Shown piece after piece: positions 44,778 through 53,118 of a stretch of DNA of 64,000 bases. A program made the position numbers and the translations under genes. The stretch is from the NCBI GenBank assembly GCA_041918675.1, contig JAYRVF010000005.1, positions 124,001-188,000 of the forward strand, written 5' to 3'. How positions within the stretch are numbered: position 1 is the stretch's first letter; each line of letters starts with the position of its first letter. The notes beneath the pieces were generated by a model, which saw nothing but the letters and a program-made list of their open reading frames with translations, was not told where the DNA came from and did no database searches. The stretch comes from SCUB01 sp041918675 (GTDB lineage: Bacteria > Pseudomonadota > Alphaproteobacteria > Rhizobiales > Xanthobacteraceae).

Positions 44778-46880
44778 TCACGCCGTCTCCATGGCTGCTT
44801 CGCTGCGATTGTTCGCGGATTGCCGGGCCACCGGCCGTATCACCAGGCTATGGTAGGGATCGACCTCGCAATTGAAGCCGGGCAGCACCAGCACCGAGGT
44901 CGTCCGGTCGACGATGACGGCGGGGCCGAAGATCTTGTCGCCGGATTCCAGGTTGTCCCAATCGACGACCGGCGTATCGAGCGCGCCCTCCTCGAACAGC
45001 ACCTTTCGCGTCGCGCGGCCGGCGGCCGACGACGGCTTGCCGGTGTTCACGGTGAGCCGCCCGATCTGCTTGCGCGGCGCGGTGACGCGCAGCCGGAACG
45101 TCAGGAACTCGACGTCGAGCCAGGGCAGATTGTAGGTGAACATCTGGCGGTGCTTTTCGTGGAAGCGCGCCACCAACTGATCGAGCACCTGCTCGGTGAC
45201 CTCGATGTCGGGAAGATCGATCTCGATGTCGGTGAATTGTCCGGCATAGCGCATCTCGACCGTCGGGAAATAGGACAGGTTGGAGGCGTCGATTCCGAGC
45301 CGGATGAACTCGCGGCGCGCCTCTTCCCGCATCTCCTCGAACAGGCGTTGCAGCTCCGAGAGCTTGACCTTGTTGCGATCGAGAAACCACGACCGCGCGA
45401 ATTCGAGTCCGGGATCGAGGTTGTACATGCCGTAGGCGCTCATCAGCGCCGCGACGCGCGGAATGACGACCTCGGGGATCGACAAGCGCTTGGCGATGCC
45501 CACGACATGAGCGCCGCCCGCGCCGCCGCCCGCGACCATGGTGAACGCGCGCAGATCGTGCCCCTTCTTGGTGCACATCTCGTTGATGGAGTTCGCCATG
45601 TTGGCGTTGATGGTCGTCCACATCGCGAGCGCGGCTTTCTCGACGCTCATGCCGAGCCTGGCTCCGATCTCCCCGACCGCCTTACGCGAACGCTCGACAT
45701 CGACCGTCATCTCGCCGCCGAGGAAATAGTCGGACGGCACGTAGCCGAGCACGAGATTGGCGTCGGTGACCGTCGCGTTGTCCGACTTGCCGTAGGCGGC
45801 GGGCCCGGGATCGGCGCCGGCGCTCTGCGGGCCGACGCGCAAGAGGCCGAGCGAGTCGATCCAGGCGATCGAGCCGCCGCCGGCGCCGGTGGTGACGAGA
45901 TCGACCATCTTGATCGCCACCCGGTCCTCGCCCACCCAATTTTCGGTAGTGGTGGGAATGACGCCGTTCTTGAGCATGCAGATGTCGAAGCTGGTGCCGC
46001 CCATGTCGACGGACAGCACGTTCGCCTTGTCCTTGCCGCCGACGACCGAAAGCGCGCCGGAAGGCGCGGCGGCCGGTCCGGAATCGAGGAGATACACCGC
46101 GCGATCGACGCAATGCTCCACCGTCTGCACCAGGGCGTTGGCCTGCATCATCATCAGGCTCCCGATGAAACCGTTCTTGCGCAGGCTGGTGGCGAGCTTG
46201 TTGAGGTAATTGGAGATGATCGGCCCGATATAGGCGGAGATGACGGTGGTCGAGAACCGTTCGAACTCCCGCCACACCGGCAGGATCTCGTGCGACGTGG
46301 TGATGTAGGCCTTCGGCGCCACCTCGCGCACGATCTCCTTGGCGCGCCGCTCGTGCGCCGGATTGACGTAGGCGCTGAGGAGGCAGATGGCGATCGCGTC
46401 GCATCCCTCCTTGATGAGGCTCCGCGCCGCGTCGGCGACCTGGGCTTCATTCAGCGGCGTGAGAATTTCGCCGGTATAGCTGATGCGTTCCTCCACCGGC
46501 AGGCGCAAATAGCGCGGCACCAGCGGCTCGTAGGGCTCGACGAACTGGTCGAAGATCGAACCGTGCAGGCTCTTGATGCCGCGGCGCATCTCGATGACGT
46601 CGCGAAAGCCCGCGGTCGTGATCATGCCGACCTTGGCGCCGCGGCGCACGATCAACGCGTTGGTGCCGAGCGTCGTGCCGTGGACGATGCGCTCGACCGT
46701 CGCGAGGAACGCCGGCACGGTCTGCTTGAAGTGGGCGGCCGCTTTCTCGACGGCGTCGAAAAAGCCGCGAGTCGGATCGTCGGGAGTCGTCGATGCCTTG
46801 AAGCGATGCAGCGCACCGGCTTCATCAAGGCACAGACAATCCGTGAACGTTCCGCCCACATCGATCGTTAGCTGCTTCAT
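44778..46880 (-). CDS. Hydantoinase A/oxoprolinase/acetophenone-carboxylase-type ATPase subunit
   Basis: The start at 46880 (MKQLTIDVGGTFTDCLCL, 700 residues) has GGAGGA close upstream. The ASKHA-type ATP-binding motifs are IDVGGTFTD at the N-terminus and NVLSVDMGGTSFDICMLKNG in the middle. Others include RIVHGTTLGTNALIVRRGAK, LLSAYVNPAHERRAKEIV and GPAVIVDRTTSVLVLPG. HyuA-type subunits use ATP to activate a carbonyl as a phosphorylated intermediate for ring hydrolysis or carboxylation. It is coupled to hyuB by a 1-nt gap and follows the M24 gene by 96 bp. The family cannot be resolved further by eye. Confidence 0.9.
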   Translation of the reverse strand: MKQLTIDVGGTFTDCLCLDEAGALHRFKASTTPDDPTRGFFDAVEKAAAHFKQTVPAFLATVERIVHGTTLGTNALIVRRGAKVGMITTAGFRDVIEMRRGIKSLHGSIFDQFVEPYEPLVPRYLRLPVEERISYTGEILTPLNEAQVADAARSLIKEGCDAIAICLLSAYVNPAHERRAKEIVREVAPKAYITTSHEILPVWREFERFSTTVISAYIGPIISNYLNKLATSLRKNGFIGSLMMMQANALVQTVEHCVDRAVYLLDSGPAAAPSGALSVVGGKDKANVLSVDMGGTSFDICMLKNGVIPTTTENWVGEDRVAIKMVDLVTTGAGGGSIAWIDSLGLLRVGPQSAGADPGPAAYGKSDNATVTDANLVLGYVPSDYFLGGEMTVDVERSRKAVGEIGARLGMSVEKAALAMWTTINANMANSINEMCTKKGHDLRAFTMVAGGGAGGAHVVGIAKRLSIPEVVIPRVAALMSAYGMYNLDPGLEFARSWFLDRNKVKLSELQRLFEEMREEARREFIRLGIDASNLSYFPTVEMRYAGQFTDIEIDLPDIEVTEQVLDQLVARFHEKHRQMFTYNLPWLDVEFLTFRLRVTAPRKQIGRLTVNTGKPSSAAGRATRKVLFEEGALDTPVVDWDNLESGDKIFGPAVIVDRTTSVLVLPGFNCEVDPYHSLVIRPVARQSANNRSEAAMETA

Positions 46881-46921
46881 GACGACTCCTCCAAACATCA
46901 CTTCCCACGTTCCACCGCGGA

Positions 46922-46945
46922 CCGAACCCGCGCGCGCGGGGTCGG
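46922..46945 (-). terminator. Imperfect stem-loop between the M24 and hyuA genes
   Basis: CCGAACCCGCGC at 46922-46933 can pair with GCGGGGTCGG ending at 46945, with one A/G mismatch. It lies about 30 bp after the M24 stop on the transcribed strand and 41 bp before the hyuA start. It could separate expression of the two genes; evidence is limited to the pairing itself. Confidence 0.3.
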
Positions 46946-46976
46946 CGACCGTCGCGCGTCGCGCGCGATCACAAGC

Positions 46977-48293
46977 TCAGCCGATTTGCGGCATCTCCAA
47001 CGGCACATTGACGAGCTTCTTGGCGCCGCCCTTGCGCACCACCATCATGTCGCCGAACACGCAGCCGACATCGGGCTTCCACGCCGGGTTGAACAGGTCG
47101 ATGTTGTTGCCGAGCACCATGTTCTCTTCGAGCACGAGGTTCCCGACCCGGGCGCCGTTCATGCTCCCCGGTCCATAGCCCGGTCGATAGACCACGCAGG
47201 GAAATTCCGGCGACGCCAGGCCGTGACCGTGGAAGCCGAGTTCGACGAAGTCGAGCTTGGCCTTGTCCGCCGGCCGCACCACCGCTTCCCACGCTTCGCG
47301 CACGGTGTTGCCCGGCACCAGCGCCTCGGCGCTCGCCTCCAGGCACTCCACGCACACCTTGTGAATGTCGAGCAGTTCTTGCGGCGCCTTCTTGCCGATG
47401 TAGACCGTGAATTCGGTCGCGGCGAGATAGCCGCCATATTGGGTATGGAATTCCGTCAGCACCACGTCGCCCTTCTGCAGCGGACGCATGCTCGGCACCA
47501 ATGGCTGCTCGGAGCCATGCAGCAAATGCCACAGCTCGGTTCGCGGATGCTCCACCGGGCCGGAGGTGAGTAGGTGGAAGACCTGCGGCTCGCAGCCGCC
47601 CGCGATCTGCGTGCGAACGAGCTCGGCGAACAGCGCCGCTTCGGTCACGCCCGGCTTGGCGTGCTCGATCAAAGTCTCGACCGTGCGCAGGGCGTGTTTG
47701 CCGGCTTCCGCCAGCAGCCCGAGTTCCTCATCGCTCTTGATGAGGCGCATTTCCTCCAGGATCCAATTGGCCTCGACGAACTGGCAGTTCGGCATCTCTT
47801 TCTGGTAGGCCATGATATGGCCGTGGAAGAACGTCGGCGTGGTGATGATGTGGCTGCCGAATCCGACGAGCCCGACCCGCGCGTTTTCGAGACCGGCCTC
47901 TCGCATCGCCGCCGCCACCGTCGGCGGGCCTTCATAGGGACGGAAATCCGTCACCCATTCCTGCGTCGACAGATGCAGGTTGGTCGGCCGATTCATATGC
48001 AGCAGGCCGTTCCAGATGATCGGATCGCGATCGACGAAAAACAGCGCGTGCGCGGCGATCTTGGAACCCACCTGCGTGACGTAGCGCAGATTGACGGTGC
48101 CCATGTCCCAGAACGTGTCGTTGGTCATGAACAGCAGCGCGTCGATCTGCGCGAACACCATCTTCTTGCGAATGCCGTCCCACCGGCGATCGCGCTCCTT
48201 CAGCGAGAGCTGCGGTCGATAGCGCAGAAGCTCCTTGGTCGCGGTCGCGCCGACGGGAAGCTCGTGGTTCCAATATGGCTTGGTGTGTTTCAT
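46977..48293 (-). CDS. M24 (pita-bread fold) hydrolase-like protein lacking metal ligands
   Basis: The start at 48293 gives 438 residues. The N-terminal creatinase-type domain (about 1-190) is followed by the pita-bread domain: EEMRLIKSDEELGLLAEAGK, HAKPGVTEAALFAELVR, and FHGHGLASPEFPCVVYRPG with the catalytic-site His. The dinuclear metal ligands of aminopeptidase P/prolidase are not kept. The usual D-x10-D pair reads as VLTEFHTQYGGYLAATEF (Glu and Ala), and the later Glu positions read ENMVLGNNIDLFNP and CVFGDMMVVRKG. It therefore resembles metal-free relatives such as creatinase more than peptidases. It lies 37 bp downstream of athS, so it probably acts on an intermediate of the same pathway. 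Confidence 0.82.
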   Translation of the reverse strand: MKHTKPYWNHELPVGATATKELLRYRPQLSLKERDRRWDGIRKKMVFAQIDALLFMTNDTFWDMGTVNLRYVTQVGSKIAAHALFFVDRDPIIWNGLLHMNRPTNLHLSTQEWVTDFRPYEGPPTVAAAMREAGLENARVGLVGFGSHIITTPTFFHGHIMAYQKEMPNCQFVEANWILEEMRLIKSDEELGLLAEAGKHALRTVETLIEHAKPGVTEAALFAELVRTQIAGGCEPQVFHLLTSGPVEHPRTELWHLLHGSEQPLVPSMRPLQKGDVVLTEFHTQYGGYLAATEFTVYIGKKAPQELLDIHKVCVECLEASAEALVPGNTVREAWEAVVRPADKAKLDFVELGFHGHGLASPEFPCVVYRPGYGPGSMNGARVGNLVLEENMVLGNNIDLFNPAWKPDVGCVFGDMMVVRKGGAKKLVNVPLEMPQIG

Positions 48294-48330
48294 CGCCGCC
48301 TTTCCCGAAATGAGCCGTGCCCCACGTTCT

Positions 48331-49179
48331 TCATGCGCCGCCGAGCATGATCGAGCCGACGACGACGCTTCGCGAAACCGTCGCCGAAGCCCGCGCCTTG
48401 CCGAGGACGGGATGCTCGACTTCGAGGTCGTAGCCGCCGCTGTCGGCGGCGAGCCCATCGAACTTGAAATCGCCGAACGCGTCGGACCTGCATTCCGCCA
48501 CGCTCCGCCCCTGCTGGCGCAGGGTCACCTTCGCGTTCTCGACGTTCTCCACGCGGCCGTCGGCCTTGGCGACCACGTTCCCGCCGATGAAGCATTGCGT
48601 GACGCGTTGCATGTTGCGGTAATAGACGCGCGGGCGCGTGCGGTATTCCGGATGCCGGACCCGCAAGCCCTGCGCCGCCACGATCTTCTCAAGCTCGGCG
48701 TCGTCGACCGAGATCGCCTTGATCGCGCCGGTGGGACAGGACTGCGCGCAGCGCGGTTCCTTCCAGCCGCCGTCGATGAGATGGGCGTCGAAGTTCCAGA
48801 TTTGCGGAACCTGCGCCTCGTCGTTCCACGAAATGGCCTGATACGGGCAGGACTTGACGATATCCCGCTGGCCCTTCGCGGCTTGCGGGTCGATGACGAC
48901 GATGCCGTCCGGCCGTTTGCGGACGGCGCCGCCTTTCGCCGCGGCGACGCATGGCGCGTTGTCGCAGTGATTGCACATCACCGGCATGTAGGCGGTGTCG
49001 ACCATCTGGCCGTCGCCGCGCACCTGGCGCTCGATCGAGATCCAGGATTGGCCGAGCTTGGGGTGAGAGGCGGAATATCCCGGAAACTCGTTGCCGAGAT
49101 ATTCATCCTTGGTGGCGAGCACGCAGTTGTTGCAGTTGTTGCACAGCGCCACGTCGACGATCAGGGCCCACTTGCTCAT
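48331..49179 (-). CDS. athS: Pyrogallol hydroxytransferase (transhydroxylase) small subunit
   Basis: The 282-residue iron-sulfur subunit starts at 49179 (ATGA overlap with athL). It follows the Pelobacter acidigallici beta subunit closely: CNNCNNC near the start, CNHCDNAPCVAAAKGGAVRK, DGIVVIDPQAAKG, SCPYQAISWNDEAQVPQ and PRVYYRNMQRVT. A C-terminal immunoglobulin/transthyretin-like barrel of about 95 residues follows (VTLRQQGRSVAECRSDAFGD). Nine cluster Cys remain (13, 16, 19, 69, 72, 77, 111, 144, 148) against twelve in the Pelobacter protein. Positions 23, 128 and 131 are Thr, Trp and Asp, and all three missing ligands belong to one cluster. Two [4Fe-4S] clusters are therefore predicted instead of three. 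Confidence 0.88.
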   Translation of the reverse strand: MSKWALIVDVALCNNCNNCVLATKDEYLGNEFPGYSASHPKLGQSWISIERQVRGDGQMVDTAYMPVMCNHCDNAPCVAAAKGGAVRKRPDGIVVIDPQAAKGQRDIVKSCPYQAISWNDEAQVPQIWNFDAHLIDGGWKEPRCAQSCPTGAIKAISVDDAELEKIVAAQGLRVRHPEYRTRPRVYYRNMQRVTQCFIGGNVVAKADGRVENVENAKVTLRQQGRSVAECRSDAFGDFKFDGLAADSGGYDLEVEHPVLGKARASATVSRSVVVGSIMLGGA

Positions 49180-52148
49180 TCCGCCGCCTCCAACATCTGT
49201 CCGTCCCATTTTTCGACCTCGATCAGACACGAATTGGGAGCGATGCCGGACGTGCCCCGCTCCATGGTGCGATCATTGGTCAGAAGATTGACGCAGCCGC
49301 CGCGATCGGCCATGCCCTTCGTCGTGCGGATGAGATCGATCACCGCGCAAGATTCGAACGTCTTGATGACGCCGGGCCTGACCAGGGGCGACACATCGGC
49401 GGCGCAGATCACGGCGTAGCGGTCGTTGTGGAGCCGCACGAGATCGTTCTGCTTGATGCCGCGCTCCCGGGCGTCCGCCGGATTCACGCGGACGATCCAG
49501 TAGTAGTAGCCGTCGACCTTCAGCCGATGGTCCTTGACGTCGTTGATGGTGCTTTCCTTGCCGTCGCCATAGGTATGGAACGAATAGGTCGGGTGGCTCG
49601 AGATAAGCTGCAGCGGGAAGCGTTGGTAGAGCTCCTTGGTATGCGGCCCCTCCCAGGACGGGACGTAGCGATTGAGCGCCGGACGATCCGGATTGTCGGC
49701 CTCCACGCGCTGTAGCGTGGCGGAGACGAATTCGATCTTGCCGGACGGCGTCTGAAGTCCTTTTCCGAACTTCTCGGAATAGAGCGCGGGAAGCGGATTC
49801 ATCTCGGGCTCGTCCTTCATGCGGCCTTCGGCGTACCAGCGCATGTTGGTCGGATCGCGCGTGGCCTCCGGCTCCGCCGGCAGCACGTGGTAGCCCTTCT
49901 TGAGGAACTCCTTCCAGCTCACCACCTTCGGCAGGTCCGAGGAGTCGAAGATCCGTTTGCACCAGCCGAGCTCGGTGCAACCTTCGGAGAACATGCCGCC
50001 GAGCCCGAGCCGCGTCACGATGTCGAGGAAAATCTGGTAGTCCGATTTCGACTCGCCGAGCGGCTCGATGCACTTGTGCTGCAACACCATCATGCGGTGA
50101 TTGAGCTGGTTCTGGCAGTGCAGCAGGAAGCCGCCGCTGTTGGCCACTTCGCAGATGTCCCAGCGTTCGAAGCTGGTGCAGACGGGCAGAATGACGTCCG
50201 CGAACAGCGCCTCGCCCTCGTTCCAGATCGACTGGTTGACGACGAATTCGAGCGAGGGATGGCGATAGGTGTCGATCAGCCTCGCCGAGTTCATGGTCGT
50301 GCCGAACGACGAGCCGCCATAGCGATAGAGCATATGGATCGGTGAATAGCCCGGCAGCGGATATTCGACCGGCGGGAACTGCGCCTCGAGCGAGGACACG
50401 TCCCAGAGATAACCGGTGTGCTTGCCCTTGAGAACGGCGTCCGGCAAGCCCTGCCGCGGCAGGATCTGCTTGACCGGATTCATCGTCAGAGCGTGCGGCA
50501 TCCTGACGTAATTGTGGATGCTGCTCGCCGACCAGGTCAGTTCGCCCGAAATGCCGCCGTCGGCATAGCCGGGGAAGTAGAAATTGAAATCGAGCGGCGT
50601 GCCCATCTGGAGGTTGCCGAAATTGACGCCCGGCTTGCCCCAACCCTGCATCGCCATCATCAGGATCATGCAGCGCGCCCATTGCGAGCCGGTCGCCGAC
50701 CGACAGGCGCCGCCGAATCCGGCGCCGAGACCGCCGGCGGCCAGATAGGTCTTCTTCTTGCCCCACGCGCGGGCAAGGCTGCGCACGTCCTTGGCCGGAA
50801 CGCCGGTCTCGGCCTCCTGCCATTCGGGCGTCTTCGGCGTGCCGTCGCTCACGCCGAGCACGTAGTCGCGCCAGGTTTCAAAACCGGTCGTGCGCTTCTC
50901 GACGTAATCCTTGTCGTAGAGGCCCTCGACGATCCACTCGTGCATGATCGCGAGCGCCAACGCCGGATCGGTGTTGGGACGCACCGCGATCCATTTGCCG
51001 CCATAGAACTGGGCGGTGGCGTTGAAGTGCGGATCGATGTGAACGAAATCGATACCGAGCTCCTTGGCCCAGAGCCGGCGCTGCGTGCCTTCCGCGCCAG
51101 CGTAGAGGCCGCCGGTGGATTCCGGGTCGCTCGACCAGTACACCACCATTTCCGCTTCCTTGAGGCAGTCCTCGACCGTTCCATAGGTGCCGGGAAGTCC
51201 GACCCGCAGACTGTTGCCGAAGTGATGCTGCGCGCCCCAATACCAGCCTTCCCAGCTCACCGGACTGAACGCCATGCGCGTGAAGCCGACGAGATTGCCG
51301 AAGCGCAGAAGCGCGCTCAGCCAATAGCCGATGTTGCCCCATTGATGATGGGCGGGATGGAAGATCGCCATCGACCCGGGACCGTAGGCCTGCCGCTGGC
51401 GCTGAATCTCGCCGACGACGATGTCGAGCGCTTCGTCCCAGGAAATGCGCTCGTATCCGGAAATGCCGCGGTTCTGCGGATTGCGTTCGCCCTTGGGATC
51501 GAAGTCGACGCGCTTCATGGGATAGAGCAAGCGCTTGTCGGAATAGACCATCGACTTCAGCGACAAGGCGTGCGGGCTGACCGCGGCCTTGCGGGCGGGC
51601 GTGAAGGATTTGCCGCGCGCCTTGATGGTCCAACCAGCCGCGTCGCTGGAGTCGAAATCGATCGGCAGCGTGCGAACGATGCGGCCGTCCTTGACATGAA
51701 CGAACAACGGCCCGCCGTTGGTCACGGTCGTGTAGCGCGTGGTGTTGTCCGGCATGGTCGTGCCGTATTTCCAGGACGCCGCCTCGACCCGGTTCATCAG
51801 CGTGAGGAACCAGACCGCCAGATCGTCCCGTCCGGTGGAGACCACCTTGAAATTCTTCGCGGCGTCGATGACGACGGCGCGATCCGCGCCCGGCTTCATC
51901 ACCGAGAGCGCGAGCGTGGCATCCTTGAAGGTGATCGTGGCGTCCGGCGATGGATGCCGGCCGGCGCGTCCCGAAATCGTTCCGCGCTCGAAGACGTAAT
52001 GGCGGCAGACGCTGCCGTCCTTCAGCCCGATCTGCAGAACGCCCCTTCCCTTCGCGAAGTGCTTCTTGACCTCCGCGTTCTTCTTGGCCGCGCTTCCGAT
52101 GATCTTCGGAAGAAGCGTCAGCAAGACCTTCAAGGCGACTTTCTTCAT
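49176..52148 (-). CDS. athL: Pyrogallol hydroxytransferase (transhydroxylase) large molybdenum subunit with N-terminal SCP2-like domain
   Basis: The start at 52148 has GGAGGAAACG in front; 990 residues result. Residues about 130-990 align by eye with the Pelobacter enzyme that converts pyrogallol to phloroglucinol: SWEGWYWGAQHHFGN, VYWSSDPESTGGLYAGAEG, KKTYLAAGGLGAGFGGACR, FNFYFPGYADGGISGELTW, LEFVVNQSIWNEGEALFADV and STINDVKDHRLKVDGYYYW. As in that enzyme there is no N-terminal iron-sulfur site. Residues about 20-115 are extra and look like an SCP2 sterol-binding-type domain (RGVLQIGLKDGSVCRHYVF, SPDATITFKDATLALSVMKP, STGRDDLAVWFLTLMNRV). Such a fusion is absent from the Pelobacter subunit. 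No Tat signal is present, so the enzyme is cytoplasmic. Confidence 0.9.
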   Translation of the reverse strand: MKKVALKVLLTLLPKIIGSAAKKNAEVKKHFAKGRGVLQIGLKDGSVCRHYVFERGTISGRAGRHPSPDATITFKDATLALSVMKPGADRAVVIDAAKNFKVVSTGRDDLAVWFLTLMNRVEAASWKYGTTMPDNTTRYTTVTNGGPLFVHVKDGRIVRTLPIDFDSSDAAGWTIKARGKSFTPARKAAVSPHALSLKSMVYSDKRLLYPMKRVDFDPKGERNPQNRGISGYERISWDEALDIVVGEIQRQRQAYGPGSMAIFHPAHHQWGNIGYWLSALLRFGNLVGFTRMAFSPVSWEGWYWGAQHHFGNSLRVGLPGTYGTVEDCLKEAEMVVYWSSDPESTGGLYAGAEGTQRRLWAKELGIDFVHIDPHFNATAQFYGGKWIAVRPNTDPALALAIMHEWIVEGLYDKDYVEKRTTGFETWRDYVLGVSDGTPKTPEWQEAETGVPAKDVRSLARAWGKKKTYLAAGGLGAGFGGACRSATGSQWARCMILMMAMQGWGKPGVNFGNLQMGTPLDFNFYFPGYADGGISGELTWSASSIHNYVRMPHALTMNPVKQILPRQGLPDAVLKGKHTGYLWDVSSLEAQFPPVEYPLPGYSPIHMLYRYGGSSFGTTMNSARLIDTYRHPSLEFVVNQSIWNEGEALFADVILPVCTSFERWDICEVANSGGFLLHCQNQLNHRMMVLQHKCIEPLGESKSDYQIFLDIVTRLGLGGMFSEGCTELGWCKRIFDSSDLPKVVSWKEFLKKGYHVLPAEPEATRDPTNMRWYAEGRMKDEPEMNPLPALYSEKFGKGLQTPSGKIEFVSATLQRVEADNPDRPALNRYVPSWEGPHTKELYQRFPLQLISSHPTYSFHTYGDGKESTINDVKDHRLKVDGYYYWIVRVNPADARERGIKQNDLVRLHNDRYAVICAADVSPLVRPGVIKTFESCAVIDLIRTTKGMADRGGCVNLLTNDRTMERGTSGIAPNSCLIEVEKWDGQMLEAAE

Positions 52149-52334
52149 CGTTTCCTCCAGCGATCGTTTGCCGATCGTTGATTTGTTTTTTTTGCCCGTC
52201 TTCCGAGCGGCCCCCTCCGATGGATCGCACCCAGAGGCCGCGCCCCCGCGGGTGTCGATCCACGGCCGGATTGTTCCGTGCGCACCGCGCCTTGCCCGTC
52301 TCGCGACGAGCAAGGAATCGTTGCCGTGACGCGC

Positions 52335-52955
52335 CTATTGGCGGCTATAGTAGTACTGCGCGAGCAGCGAGTAGCTGCCGATCGCCGTTCCCAGATGCAT
52401 GCCGAACTCGCCGGCGGTCGGCAGCGCCCAATCGCGCTGGAGCTCGGCGGCGGCCGCGACCCAGTTCACCACCTTCACGCCGGCGGCGCTCATGCGCATC
52501 ATCGCGGCTTGCTCGGTCACCGGATCCCAGGTCGCCGATGCATCGATCACGGCATAGACATCGTATCCGGCCTTCACCGCCGAAATCGCCGGGAACGCCA
52601 AGCAGACGTCGGTCGAGATCCCGGCCATGATGAGCTTCTTGCGCCCGGTCTTCTCGACCGCCTTGACGAAGACGGGATCGTGCCAGGAATTGACGTGGGT
52701 GCGGTCGATGATCTCGTTTTCGGGATACATCTGGACGAGCTCGGCCAGCAGAGCGCCGTTCGGCGTCGCGTTCACTCCGCTGGTCGTCAGCACCACCGGC
52801 AACTTGAAAATCTTGCCCAGCTTCGCAAGTGCAATAATGTTGTTCTTGAGGTTGACCGGGTCCATGGTGCGGACGCAGTTGAGCAGACCGACCTGATGGT
52901 CGATCATCAAGATCGCCGCGTTGTCGGGGGAGAGAAGGTCTTCCGCTACAGCCAT
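52335..52955 (-). CDS. Isochorismatase-family cysteine hydrolase (YcaC-like)
   Basis: This 206-residue protein has the isochorismatase-like Rossmann fold: NAAILMIDHQVGLLNCVRTM (catalytic Asp), KKLIMAGISTDVCLAFPAIS (nucleophile Cys in the STDVC motif), YDVYAVIDASATWDPVTEQA. The overall pattern (VNLKNNIIALAKLGKIFKLP, TSGVNATPNGALLAELVQMY, IIDRTHVNSWHDPVFVKAV) matches the YcaC subgroup, whose natural substrate is not established. AGGAG precedes the start. It is the leftward gene facing the LysR regulator and stands 187 bp upstream of athL, so it may lead the pyrogallol operon or be a separate LysR target. Confidence 0.88.
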   Translation of the reverse strand: MAVAEDLLSPDNAAILMIDHQVGLLNCVRTMDPVNLKNNIIALAKLGKIFKLPVVLTTSGVNATPNGALLAELVQMYPENEIIDRTHVNSWHDPVFVKAVEKTGRKKLIMAGISTDVCLAFPAISAVKAGYDVYAVIDASATWDPVTEQAAMMRMSAAGVKVVNWVAAAAELQRDWALPTAGEFGMHLGTAIGSYSLLAQYYYSRQ

Positions 52956-53021
52956 CGGTATTCTCCTTGAGCTACGATTTCATCTGACAACTTCGCCGCG
53001 CGGCGCGCCTTTGCTGCCATG

Positions 53022-53043
53022 CAGCGATAGAAGTTGATCGCTG
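53022..53043. promoter_or_regulatory. Candidate LysR operator in a divergent promoter
   Basis: CAGCGAT at 53022-53028 and ATCGCTG at 53037-53043 are perfect 7-bp arms around 8 nt. The site lies between the divergent isochorismatase-like and LysR genes, 66 bp from the first start and 75 bp from the second. That is the usual place for the recognition site of a LysR regulator controlling the neighbour and itself. Confidence 0.5.
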
Positions 53044-53118
53044 GAGATGATACTGATGGATGGATGTTCCACTAGCTGGTGAATAGACAACATACTGTTC
53101 AAGCCGCTGGACAATGCG

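Noticed and set aside
49176..52148. Generic formate dehydrogenase or nitrate reductase
   Set aside because: No N-terminal iron-sulfur site, and long segments match the pyrogallol transhydroxylase specifically, as does the small subunit with its C-terminal barrel.
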